Counted from the stretch's first letter, positions 6,338-13,757 are shown. The stretch: DNA of 15,270 nt from an uncultured Clostridia bacterium (GCA_947630775.1 CANRIY010000026.1:1-15270), one strand, 5' to 3'. Program-made: numbers and translations. The notes: generated from the letters alone by a model not told the origin.

Positions 6338-8227
6338 TTATGCCCCTTCTATGACGCGGTTGTCAAGAACTGCGTCATACGCATATTCATCAAGATTCGT
6401 TACATTTTTTGAACCCGCATTAAAACACGAATTACTCGGAAGCACTTCCTGATTTTCCAAAAAGATTTTTGCACCGTTTTCTATTGTAACAGAATGCGAA
6501 GGTTCTGCGAGGTGCAACTCTCCATAGTACAAGTTGGGATCCCCTTGATATTTGGCAGGTGTGTGCTGTTGAGTACCGTTCCTTTGAGCGACAAAAAAGT
6601 AGAAATATCCCGATTGAGGGTTCACCGCATTGATCTTTGCGCTCGAACCTATCGTAACATGCGTGTCATTGATGAGCCCGACAACGGCACCCTCCGCATC
6701 TCTGGTGTAATTCGTCGTAACCATAACACCTGCCGTTATTCCCTTCTCAAGAGATAGGTTCAACGTACCGTTCATGGTGACTTCGCCGCCGCCGACACAA
6801 TTGATGCCGTATACAAAAGTGTAGTCCTGCTTACCATACTTATTCGGATCTTTCGCATCGCCCTCGAGTGTAATCGTCGCACCCTTATCGACCGTAAGAA
6901 CGCCGTTCGTATACACCTGAAGAGCTGAAGCGACCGTAACCCCGTTCAAATTGAAAGGATTTTTCCAAACAAGATTCGTACCTTCGCCCAGATAGAGCTC
7001 ACTCTTATCTTCCGAAGTTCCGAAACCAACCATAAAAGGCGTGATATTGCCCTCGGCATTTATGGTCGTATTTTCTATTTTCATGCTTCCGCCATTGCCG
7101 ATATAGATGCCTATACCGAACCCATAATCCTCCAAATGAGTTGAACCCTCAACACTGCTTGCGGTCGTTTTGCCGTTCATCTTGATCTCGGCGCCGTCCG
7201 AGAAATTCACCGTACCGCCGTCGACATAAACAGAATGGTCACTTGTTTCGTTGTTGACTTGGAACTTCACGCCCTCGACATTCAGCGTACCCTCGACGGT
7301 AAGTCCGTAATCGCCGTCCTCGTGAGAATCTCTGTTTCCGTTTACAGTCTTATAATCTACGATGAAGACGCCGCTTCCGCTCACTTCTGCCGATGCAGTC
7401 GAGTCGGTGATCGTAAGCGAACCGCCCTTTCCGACAGTCAATCCCTGATGCCCGCTCGCCGCTTCTTCGTTTTCCTTGACGACAGTCATAGTATTTCCGT
7501 TGACATCCAGCGTCAGATCTTTGTTTTCGCCGACTTCGAGCATATCTTCTTCGGTGACGCTCTTGTCGTCTCCGAGAATGACTGTGCCGTTCTGTTCGGC
7601 TTGCTCAAACACCTCGGTCAAAGAGGAATCCTTTTCCACTTCGTAGAGATATCCATGATCAGGGGAATAGGAACAGAACGAACATTTTTGGACCGTTTCG
7701 CCCGCATACGAAAAATCATGCAAATCATGCTTTTCGGGGTTCGCGGGAAGAATGACGGCATAGGACGTATGGCAGGACGGGCAATATTTCACCCCGATCC
7801 CGGGAACGACGCAGAAGCTCTCGTAAACGACCTGCGTCTCTGCCTCCGCAAGCCCCGCATGATCGCAGGAAGAGCTCTCATCGAGCGTCGTCATCTGATA
7901 GTTGCCGCTCTGTCCGTTTTCAAACGTGATGCTTAAAACATCGTTTTCCAAAATATCGTAATGCTCAATGGAAGCCGATGACCATGTGCCGTTTTTCTTG
8001 CGGAAGAAATCGCCGTTTTCCGTTACAAAACAGACGTCTCCGTCCTCTCCGAGTGTATCGGCGGGAAATCCTTCGGGGATCATCAAAACTGACCCGTTCA
8101 AAACGGTCTCCTGTCCTACGGGGGAATGTTCGGCTGAACCATTGTCAGTCTGTCCGCATGCCGCAAGGCCGAGGGTGAACCCGACCGTGCAGGCGCATGC
8201 AAATGCTCCGATCAAAATCTTTTTCAT
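6338..8227 (-). CDS. large surface lipoprotein with beta-helix-like repeats and Cys-pair (zinc-ribbon-like) insert
   Basis: The 629-residue protein has a lipoprotein signal with lipobox LAAC (Cys24), so it should be attached to the outer face of the membrane. Residues about 60-110 (GDVCFVTENGDFFRKKNGTW) resemble short modules found in collagen-like and tail-fibre proteins. Residues 121-186 hold C-x-H and two CxxC pairs (C149/C152, C182/C185), in the style of the small zinc-ribbon repeats of clostridial surface proteins. From about 215 to 595 the sequence is a string of short beta-strands and Gly/Asn turns (for example DGGTVNFSDGAEIKMNG, GGEVTMNGTLNLSL, SVTIENGAKIFL) typical of right-handed beta-helices. 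No pectate lyase or other catalytic motif was recognised. The ATG at 8225-8227 follows AAAGGAGGAGG; the open frame extends upstream but without a signal peptide. Function is unknown: adhesin, glycan binding or cell-surface scaffold are possible. Confidence 0.8.
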   Translation of the reverse strand: MKKILIGAFACACTVGFTLGLAACGQTDNGSAEHSPVGQETVLNGSVLMIPEGFPADTLGEDGDVCFVTENGDFFRKKNGTWSSASIEHYDILENDVLSITFENGQSGNYQMTTLDESSSCDHAGLAEAETQVVYESFCVVPGIGVKYCPSCHTSYAVILPANPEKHDLHDFSYAGETVQKCSFCSYSPDHGYLYEVEKDSSLTEVFEQAEQNGTVILGDDKSVTEEDMLEVGENKDLTLDVNGNTMTVVKENEEAASGHQGLTVGKGGSLTITDSTASAEVSGSGVFIVDYKTVNGNRDSHEDGDYGLTVEGTLNVEGVKFQVNNETSDHSVYVDGGTVNFSDGAEIKMNGKTTASSVEGSTHLEDYGFGIGIYIGNGGSMKIENTTINAEGNITPFMVGFGTSEDKSELYLGEGTNLVWKNPFNLNGVTVASALQVYTNGVLTVDKGATITLEGDAKDPNKYGKQDYTFVYGINCVGGGEVTMNGTLNLSLEKGITAGVMVTTNYTRDAEGAVVGLINDTHVTIGSSAKINAVNPQSGYFYFFVAQRNGTQQHTPAKYQGDPNLYYGELHLAEPSHSVTIENGAKIFLENQEVLPSNSCFNAGSKNVTNLDEYAYDAVLDNRVIEGA

Positions 8228-8270
8228 GTGCCTCCTCCTTTCATGTCGCGTTGGACCGGTTAATGTTTTT

Positions 8271-8308
8271 TGTTTGTCATGGAATGACAAACAGCCCCCA
8301 TGGGGGCT
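8271..8308 (-). repeat. two adjacent perfect inverted repeats in the lipoprotein mRNA leader
   Basis: TGTTTGTCAT (8271-8280) and ATGACAAACA (8284-8293) form a 10-bp stem with a 3-nt spacer. Sharing base 8293, the 16-nt palindrome AGCCCCCATGGGGGCT (8293-8308) follows. Neither is trailed by a T-tract on the minus strand, so they are not simple terminators. They lie in the middle of the predicted 120-nt leader and could be RNA control structures or protein-binding DNA sites. Confidence 0.7.
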
Positions 8309-8347
8309 AAAAATTTACGTTCGATCTGCTGCGAAATTATTTTATTA

Positions 8348-8367
8348 CCTTATATTATAGTATAAGG
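8348..8367. promoter_or_regulatory. inverted repeat overlapping the -10 box, candidate operator
   Basis: CCTTATA (8348-8354) and TATAAGG (8361-8367) are exact reverse complements separated by six bases, and the minus-strand TATAAT lies within this dyad. A dimeric repressor bound here would block the promoter. No known regulator motif was matched, and AT-rich dyads at promoters can arise by chance. Confidence 0.45.
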
Positions 8368-8382
8368 AAAAGATAATGTCAA
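8354..8382 (-). promoter_or_regulatory. perfect consensus sigma-A promoter of the beta-helix lipoprotein gene
   Basis: On the minus strand TTGACA (8382-8377) and TATAAT (8359-8354) are separated by exactly 17 nt. Transcription is expected near 8347, about 120 nt before the start codon. Such a strong promoter implies either high expression or the need for a repressor. Confidence 0.9.
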
Positions 8383-8402
8383 GAAATTTTTACTTCCGAT
8401 TC

Positions 8403-8439
8403 AAAAAAATTAAAAACGAGCCCGCCGAAAAGCGGGCTC
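8403..8439 (-). terminator. intrinsic terminator of the ECF sigma operon
   Basis: An 8-bp perfect GC-rich stem (8432-8439 with 8418-8425) and 6-nt loop is followed on the minus strand by GTTTTT and then a further run of seven T residues (8409-8403). It begins 17 nt after the stop of the last operon gene. Confidence 0.93.
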
Positions 8440-8455
8440 AAACATACGCATCAAG

Positions 8456-9301
8456 TCAAACGATTTCGGAAGAAAGTTCGAAAAATTCCGAAAAATTCTT
8501 TTCCCCCGTGATCCGAAAGACGCGTAAGACATAATCGTCCTCGATCATGAATAAATTTTCCGACAAAATTTTCAGTTTTACCGTATCGCTTACCAAGCGG
8601 AGCTTCGCGTTCATATCGCACTCGCCCGTATATTCGGTAAATTCAAATGCGCTTAGCCCTTTGAACTCGCCCAATTTCACGCTTTCCGTCCCGCAGGTGA
8701 AAACCGCAAAGGAATCCCACCTGTCCGTCATATCGGGATACGTGATAAAGGCACTGCATTCCTGCTTTGGGGAAGAAAGGTGATAGAGCTTCTTTTCAAA
8801 GTGATAGTAAATGCCGTTCACGTACACATTTTCGTTTGAGATGAACAGCGTAAACTTGTCGTCCTTCGTAGAAAGATCGTATTGTACATATCCCCCGCCC
8901 GTGATAACTCCCTCATCCTCGGGGATCTCTTTCACGGAAGAGAGAAGGATCTCTTCGTATACATTTTGAATGTCATCGCGGTCGGTCGAATAAGAGATCT
9001 CTCTGAAAAGCCCCGGGGCGACCCCGATCGCGGCGATCTCCATGCGGATCTCGGAAATATCCTCCTCGTGCAAAGATCCGATCCAGGGATAGAGGGAGGA
9101 GAGCATTTCATAGTGCGGCTCCTCCGCTGCGTCATCGTGAGCGCCGTTCGGTTCTTTATTCCCACCTTGCGCACCGTCCGATCCTTCCCTTTGGCTCTCT
9201 TCTTGCGGATCCCCTGCGGACTCCCCCGCTCCGCCGCATGCGGTAAGCCAAAATAGGCACGAAAGGCTCAGGCAGAGCAAAACCGTAAAAAATCTTTTCA
9301 T
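8456..9301 (-). CDS. lipoprotein of unknown function, third gene of the ECF sigma operon
   Basis: The 281-residue product has a signal peptide ending in lipobox LTAC (Cys22), so it should be anchored outside the cell membrane. A low-complexity linker rich in Gly, Glu, Asp and Gln follows (about 23-66). The rest (about 67-281) looks like a single globular alpha/beta domain with alternating acidic and hydrophobic strands and no recognised family motif. The ATG at 9299-9301 overlaps the preceding stop as ATGA and has GGGGGAAG directly upstream; the TTG four codons earlier is less likely because it leaves no spacing for that site. Tight coupling to the sigma and membrane-protein genes suggests a role in sensing or in the response itself, for example tuning the membrane protein. 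This is an inference from position only. Confidence 0.75.
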   Translation of the reverse strand: MKRFFTVLLCLSLSCLFWLTACGGAGESAGDPQEESQREGSDGAQGGNKEPNGAHDDAAEEPHYEMLSSLYPWIGSLHEEDISEIRMEIAAIGVAPGLFREISYSTDRDDIQNVYEEILLSSVKEIPEDEGVITGGGYVQYDLSTKDDKFTLFISNENVYVNGIYYHFEKKLYHLSSPKQECSAFITYPDMTDRWDSFAVFTCGTESVKLGEFKGLSAFEFTEYTGECDMNAKLRLVSDTVKLKILSENLFMIEDDYVLRVFRITGEKNFSEFFELSSEIV

Positions 9302-10353
9302 TGCTTCCCCCAATCATGCACATCGGGCAGGGATCCTGTGAATCCGACGCTCCCGACGCAGAGGCAATGCGAACCGTAGATATGCGCATTCGGATTGTCG
9401 TGCACGTATTTATTTTCCTGTTCAACGTCTGAATCGAACCGTATTTGCAGGATCTCCCCCCCTTCGACGTCGAACTGATAGAGGATCGCGCCTGAGCCGA
9501 CGTCTCTCTGCGGCCTCCCGATCAAGGCTACGACCTCGTCGAGGCTCATGCCAACGGTGATCTGCCCGCATTGCTCCTTTGTGGGAAGGGACGTTTTATC
9601 GGGATCGAGCCACGTCGAGGGGTTCTCTTTGTCGAGAACCTCGACCCCGTCGACCGTCAGCTCTCCGTCCGCACGGGCAAGTTTCACGCGCCTGATATAA
9701 CCGTCGTTAAAGGAATAATCGAGGGAGAGCTCTGAGGGGCCCGTATAGGACGGAATGCCGATCGTCTCCACCGCTTCGATCATGCTCTTATTCCTCACGC
9801 TGTCGAAACTGTCGTCGCGGTAGACTTGCTTTTCGTAGCTGTAATGCTCTGCGATCTCCCCGCCGCGGATGACGAAAACGTGGTTTCTCCCGTCCTCGGC
9901 AAAGGCAAGATCTTCGAAAAAGAGGCAATCGTGCTCCTTCAAAAGCGCAACGGTGGCATTGTCGTAAAGATGATCTTCGGGTGTGCTCCCCGCACTTCCC
10001 GTGTCTCCTTCCGTCTCCCCGCCCGTCTCGCCTATGGAAGGACCTCCCGTGGACGGCGTTCCGTCCGGCGTCTGCGGCGCGGAGGGTGCGGAAGGGTCTG
10101 CCTGAGAGACGGACTCACCGCCGTTCTCCCGAAACAAAACAGCCGTCGGAATGATGATCGCGGCAACGAGCACGATCGCCGCCGCGCTCAGAAGACCCCA
10201 AAATCTCCTGCGGGAGCCCGCCTTTTCATGCTTGCGGGAGGATCCGCGGCGGTATTTTTCGGAGTCGATCTTTCCTTCGATCTCTTCAAAAGAACTCGCC
10301 GAACCGAGCGAATCGGCGAAATCTTTCAAGAATTCTTCTTCGATCTTCTTCAT
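9298..10353 (-). CDS. single-pass membrane protein, candidate anti-sigma factor with BamE-like extracellular halves
   Basis: The 351-residue protein has a charged cytoplasmic N-terminus (1-50), one transmembrane helix (about 51-74), a Pro/Ser/Gly/Thr-rich linker (about 81-126) and an extracellular region (127-351). Position directly after an ECF sigma gene and this topology are what is expected of an anti-sigma factor. The cytoplasmic part is short and shows no zinc-binding HxxxCxxC motif, so it would be a non-ZAS type. The extracellular segment ITVGMSLDEVVALIGRPQRD (265-284) with a following YQF strand resembles the SmpA/BamE lipoprotein fold; residues about 189-240 (SMIEAVETIGIPSY, then LDYSFNDG) look like a degenerate second copy. 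Both junctions are ATGA overlaps, and the start has GGAGGGGGGAAAC upstream. Anti-sigma activity is inferred, not shown. Confidence 0.7.
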   Translation of the reverse strand: MKKIEEEFLKDFADSLGSASSFEEIEGKIDSEKYRRGSSRKHEKAGSRRRFWGLLSAAAIVLVAAIIIPTAVLFRENGGESVSQADPSAPSAPQTPDGTPSTGGPSIGETGGETEGDTGSAGSTPEDHLYDNATVALLKEHDCLFFEDLAFAEDGRNHVFVIRGGEIAEHYSYEKQVYRDDSFDSVRNKSMIEAVETIGIPSYTGPSELSLDYSFNDGYIRRVKLARADGELTVDGVEVLDKENPSTWLDPDKTSLPTKEQCGQITVGMSLDEVVALIGRPQRDVGSGAILYQFDVEGGEILQIRFDSDVEQENKYVHDNPNAHIYGSHCLCVGSVGFTGSLPDVHDWGKQ

Positions 10354-10880
10354 TGTTTCCCCCCTCCTGCGTTTTTGTATTTCTTCAAAGCGCGGTAATA
10401 TTTCGTCTTGACCGTCCGTACATTTTGTTCCAGCTTCGCAGCAATATCCTCAAACTTAAAATCGTCGACGAGGTGAAGAAGAATGATGCGGAGATCTTCT
10501 TCGGACAGCACCCTCTTCATATCCAAAATCAGGGCCTCGAAGCCGCCGTTTCGGTCGATATCCTCGGGCATGTCGAACGGAAATCCCTCTTCATCCATCA
10601 AAACGACTTTGCCGTTTTTCTTCCTCATATCGAGCGCAAGATTCTTTGCGATCACCGTCAGATAGGACTTCACGGACGTACGGACGCTTTCCGCATGGTT
10701 GAAAAAATTGACAAACGTCTCCTGCACGACGTCCTCGATATCCGCTTTTTCCTTGAGATAGCGCGCCGCGATAAAACACACCAAAGGCTTGTACTTGGTG
10801 TAGAGATATTGAAATGTGGCTTTCGGCTCATCCCTTTTACCCGAACGGATCGCAGAATAAAGCCGTTTTTCGTCGGTCAT
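10350..10880 (-). CDS. ECF-type RNA polymerase sigma factor
   Basis: This 176-residue protein is the usual size for an extracytoplasmic-function sigma factor, which redirects RNA polymerase to stress or envelope promoters. Region 2 is seen at about 22-90, including YLYTKYKPLVCFIAARYL and the ADIEDVVQETFVNFF helix that contacts core polymerase and the -10 element. Region 4 is at about 118-170, with LSEEDLRIILLHLVDDFKFEDIA followed by the helix-turn-helix RTVKTKYYRALKKYK. Region 3 is absent, as expected. The ATG at 10878-10880 has AAAGGAAA about ten bases upstream. The stop overlaps the start of the membrane-protein gene (ATGA), as is common for sigma/anti-sigma pairs. A TGAAAC/CGTC promoter upstream suggests autoregulation. 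Confidence 0.92.
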   Translation of the reverse strand: MTDEKRLYSAIRSGKRDEPKATFQYLYTKYKPLVCFIAARYLKEKADIEDVVQETFVNFFNHAESVRTSVKSYLTVIAKNLALDMRKKNGKVVLMDEEGFPFDMPEDIDRNGGFEALILDMKRVLSEEDLRIILLHLVDDFKFEDIAAKLEQNVRTVKTKYYRALKKYKNAGGGKQ

Positions 10881-10907
10881 GCCCGAATTTCCTTTTTCAT
10901 AAAATAA

Positions 10908-10934
10908 GACGATCGAGAGTTCCGAAAAGTTTCA
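10908..10934 (-). promoter_or_regulatory. ECF-type, probably autoregulated promoter of the sigma operon
   Basis: The minus strand reads TGAAAC (10934-10929), 17 nt, CGTC (10911-10908). This matches the style of Bacillus SigM/SigW promoters (TGAAAC, about 16 nt, CGTC or CGTA), one base longer in spacing. Transcription is expected near 10901, about 20 nt before the sigma start codon. A GGAAC within the spacer is an alternative -35 but has no partner. Confidence 0.65.
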
Positions 10935-10952
10935 TTTTTTGGATTTTTTATG

Positions 10953-10986
10953 AAAAAACAGCTTCCGCGGAGTCATGTGAAAGCCG
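10953..10986 (-). terminator. intrinsic terminator of valS
   Basis: On the minus strand CGGCTTTC (10986-10979) pairs with GGAAGCTG (10966-10959) through eight pairs, two of them G-U, around a 12-nt loop, and six T residues follow (10958-10953). It ends just before the ECF-type promoter of the next transcript. Confidence 0.78.
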
Positions 10987-11014
10987 TTTTTTCTCAAATT
11001 TCATGTGGTCGGGT

Positions 11015-13639
11015 TCAATCGTTCAAAAGACGCAGCTGTTTTTCGATCTTCCCCTTCATATCGAGATATTTCTCCTTCTTCGCCCTCTCGTCGTCCACGA
11101 GCTTTTGGGGCGCCTTTGCGACGAAATTTTTATTCAGGAGCTTGCCGTCCGCGCGGGCGATCTCTCCCATCACGCGGTCGAGTTCTTTTTCGAGCCGCGC
11201 CTTCTCCTTCTCGATATCGACAAGTTCGCCGAGCGGCACGAACAGATGCCCGATCTCGCAGACATGGGAGACCGTTTTCTCTCCCGCTTCCTCTCCCTTT
11301 TCGATAAAATCGATCTCGCTTGCGCCCGCAAGGCGGAGAATGGACTGTTTGTTGACGGAGATGAGCCGCTTCTGTTCGGTCACGAGGAAGAGACGCACCT
11401 TTCTCGAGGGCGGGCAGCCGACTTCCGTCTTCATTGCGCGCACTGCTTTGACAAGATCGATGATCCCCTCGAACGTTTTTGCCTCTTTCTTATAGGACAG
11501 CTTGGTGTTGTAGCGGGGATAGTCCGCCATGATGATCTTCCCCCGCTTCCCGGGAAGATATCCGTAGATCTCTTCCGTCACGAAGGGAATGAAGGGATGG
11601 AGAAGTTTCAGAATATTTTCAAGCACAAAGACGAGCACGCCGAGGGCGCCGCGCTTCTTCTCGGGATCGCTGCCGTAGAGAGCGGGCTTCGAAAGTTCGA
11701 TGTACCAATCGCAGAAATCGCTCCAAACGAAATCGGTGAGCTTGTCCGCCGCGATCCCCAAATCATATTTTTGCATGGAGAGCGTCGTCTCGCGGATGGC
11801 GGTCTGCAAGCGGGAGATGATCCACCTGTCCGCAGGTTGCAACCTGATCTCGCCGAGCGACGGGATCTCGCAGTCTACATTCATGAGCACAAAACGGGAC
11901 GCGTTCCAGATCTTATTGATGAAATTGCGGGCGGCTTCCACTTTCGCCTCGGTAAAGCGGGTATCGTTCCCCGGGGCAACGCCCGTCATGAGGGATAGTC
12001 TCAGGGAATCCGCGCCGTATTTTTCGATGACTTCGAGCGGATCGATCCCGTTCCCGAGGGACTTACTCATCTTTCTGCCCTGCTCGTCGCGGACGAGGCC
12101 GTGGATGAGAACGTCGCGGAAGGGAACTTTCTCGGTATATTCGATGCCAGAGAACATCATGCGCATGACCCAAAACGGTATGATGTCGTACCCCGTCACG
12201 AGCGCATCCGTCGGATAGAAATAGTTGAATTCGGGGGTCTTTTCGGGCCAGCCGAGGGTAGAAAAAGGCCAGAGCGCAGAGGAGAACCACGTATCGAGGC
12301 AATCTTCTTCCTGCCGAAGATGGGTGCCGCCGCAGACGGGGCAAACGGTCGGCGTCTCGCGGGCGACGACCGTCTCTCCGCAATCACAGTACCAGACGGG
12401 GATTCGGTGCCCCCACCAGAGCTGGCGGGAAATGCACCAGTCGCGGATATTTTCAAGCCAGTTGAAATAGATCTTCGCAAAACGGTCGGGCACGAACTTC
12501 GTCTTGTTCTTCATGACCGCGGCGATCGCGGGCTTGGCGAGCGGCGCCATCTTGACGAACCATTGCTTGGAAACAACGGGTTCCACGACGGCGTGGCATC
12601 TGTGGCAATGCCCCACGTTATGGGTATGCGGCTCGATCTTGACGAGGAGGCCGAGCTCTTTCATCTTATTTACGATGCGCTTTCTCGCTTCATAGCGGTC
12701 GAGCCCCGCAAACTCCCCGCAAAGTTCGTTCATGGAGCCGTCGTCCCCCATCACACGGATCATGGAAAGGTTATGGCGGAGCCCCACTTCGAAATCGTTG
12801 GGATCATGGGCGGGCGTGATCTTCACGGCGCCCGTCCCGAACGCGGGATCGACGTATTCGTCGGCGACGACGGGGATCTTTCTGTCCGTCAGGGGGAGAA
12901 GAAGGGTTTTCCCGACAAAGCGCGCATATCTTTCATCGGCGGGATTGACCGCAACGGCGGTATCGCCGAGCATCGTCTCGGGACGGGTCGTCGCGATGAC
13001 GATCTTTTCGTCCGATCCCTCGACGGGATAGGCAAAATGCCAAAAGTTGCCCGCGTCCTCCGTGTGCTCGACCTCTTCGTCCGAGAGCGCCGTTTTGCAA
13101 TCGGGGCACCAGTTGATGATGCGGCTTCCGCGGTAGATCAATCCCTTTTCGTAGAGGCGGCAGAAGGCTTCGCGCACGGCCTTCGAGCACTTTTCGTCCA
13201 TGGTGAAGGTGAGGCGCGACCAGTCGCAGGAACAGCCGAGTTTTTTGAGCTGCCCGACGATCGTTCCACCGTACTGCTCCTTCCACGCCCATGCGCGGCG
13301 CAAAAACTCTTCCCTGCCGAGTTCTTCCTTGCTCGTCCCCTCTTCGCGCAGTTTTTCGACGATCTTATGCTCCGTCGCAAGGGACGCATGGTCGGTCCCG
13401 GGCAGCCACAGGGCGGAATAGCCCTGCATGCGTTTGAAGCGGATCACGATGTCCTGCATCGTCTCGTCCATGGCGTGCCCCATATGGAGTTGCCCCGTGA
13501 TATTGGGGGGCGGCATCATGACGGTAAAAGGGATCTTTGCGGGATCGATCTCCGCACGGAAGCAGTTTTCTTCCGTCCACTGCGCGTAGATGCGCTCTTC
13601 AAAATCTTTGGGATCATAGGTTGTCTGCATTTCTTTCAT
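11015..13639 (-). CDS. valS: valyl-tRNA synthetase
   Basis: This class I synthetase charges tRNA-Val and hydrolyses mischarged Thr-tRNA-Val. At 874 residues it is full length. The catalytic signatures are PPPNITGQLHMGHA (43-56; HMGH serves as HIGH) and GRKMSKSLGNG (521-531; KMSKS). The editing domain shows TTRPETMLGD (217-226) and TPAHDPNDFEVG (275-286). Metal-binding Cys pairs lie at C418/C420 and C433/C436. A C-terminal coiled coil (about 808-872) binds the tRNA elbow. The start at 13637-13639 gives the expected MKEMQTTYDPKDFEERIY beginning; the longer frame upstream crosses the promoter. The ribosome site is weak (GGTGG); the ATG three codons later is an alternative. A stand-alone transcript with its own promoter and terminator; folC, often found next to valS in this group, is absent. 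Confidence 0.97.
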   Translation of the reverse strand: MKEMQTTYDPKDFEERIYAQWTEENCFRAEIDPAKIPFTVMMPPPNITGQLHMGHAMDETMQDIVIRFKRMQGYSALWLPGTDHASLATEHKIVEKLREEGTSKEELGREEFLRRAWAWKEQYGGTIVGQLKKLGCSCDWSRLTFTMDEKCSKAVREAFCRLYEKGLIYRGSRIINWCPDCKTALSDEEVEHTEDAGNFWHFAYPVEGSDEKIVIATTRPETMLGDTAVAVNPADERYARFVGKTLLLPLTDRKIPVVADEYVDPAFGTGAVKITPAHDPNDFEVGLRHNLSMIRVMGDDGSMNELCGEFAGLDRYEARKRIVNKMKELGLLVKIEPHTHNVGHCHRCHAVVEPVVSKQWFVKMAPLAKPAIAAVMKNKTKFVPDRFAKIYFNWLENIRDWCISRQLWWGHRIPVWYCDCGETVVARETPTVCPVCGGTHLRQEEDCLDTWFSSALWPFSTLGWPEKTPEFNYFYPTDALVTGYDIIPFWVMRMMFSGIEYTEKVPFRDVLIHGLVRDEQGRKMSKSLGNGIDPLEVIEKYGADSLRLSLMTGVAPGNDTRFTEAKVEAARNFINKIWNASRFVLMNVDCEIPSLGEIRLQPADRWIISRLQTAIRETTLSMQKYDLGIAADKLTDFVWSDFCDWYIELSKPALYGSDPEKKRGALGVLVFVLENILKLLHPFIPFVTEEIYGYLPGKRGKIIMADYPRYNTKLSYKKEAKTFEGIIDLVKAVRAMKTEVGCPPSRKVRLFLVTEQKRLISVNKQSILRLAGASEIDFIEKGEEAGEKTVSHVCEIGHLFVPLGELVDIEKEKARLEKELDRVMGEIARADGKLLNKNFVAKAPQKLVDDERAKKEKYLDMKGKIEKQLRLLND

Positions 13640-13652
13640 AGAACCACCGCCA

Positions 13653-13667
13653 TTCGCAAGGCGCGAA
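13653..13667 (-). other. small 5'-terminal hairpin in the valS leader
   Basis: TTCGC (13653-13657) and GCGAA (13663-13667) form a perfect 5-bp stem with a 5-nt loop. Given the predicted start near 13669, it would occupy the extreme 5' end of the valS mRNA, a position that can protect RNA from 5'-end-dependent decay. The leader of about 30 nt is too short for a T-box. Confidence 0.4.
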
Positions 13668-13675
13668 CACTCATA

Positions 13676-13704
13676 ATTATATCTTAAAATTTTTGCATTG
13701 TCAA
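13676..13704 (-). promoter_or_regulatory. perfect consensus sigma-A promoter of valS
   Basis: On the minus strand TTGACA (13704-13699) and TATAAT (13681-13676) are separated by 17 nt. Its -35 box overlaps by five bases the TTGTCA of the divergent solute-binding gene. Confidence 0.9.
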
Positions 13705-13728
13705 CCATAAGCGGGGCGGGCATAGAAT
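13698..13728 (+). promoter_or_regulatory. probable promoter of the solute-binding/ABC operon
   Basis: TTGTCA (13698-13703) and TAGAAT (13723-13728) are 19 nt apart, which is longer than optimal, with a GC-rich spacer. It is the only candidate between the divergent valS promoter and the gene. Expression would be weak or need activation. No TPP or other riboswitch fits in the short leader. Confidence 0.45.
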
Positions 13729-13757
13729 GTAATATCCTATTTTTTACGGAGACGACT

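Noticed and set aside
10814..11998. 394-codon plus-strand open frame running from the sigma gene into valS
   Set aside because: It crosses a terminator, a promoter and the 3' end of valS and is low-complexity in composition, so it is a shadow of real minus-strand genes.
12101..13687. 528-codon plus-strand open frame opposite valS
   Set aside because: It is antisense to a full-length, motif-complete valS. The translation is rich in Arg, His and Gly with no domain, as expected from GC-biased third positions of the real gene.
13640..13700. T-box leader for valS
   Set aside because: The distance from the consensus promoter to the start codon is too short, and no AGGGTGG-type motif is present.
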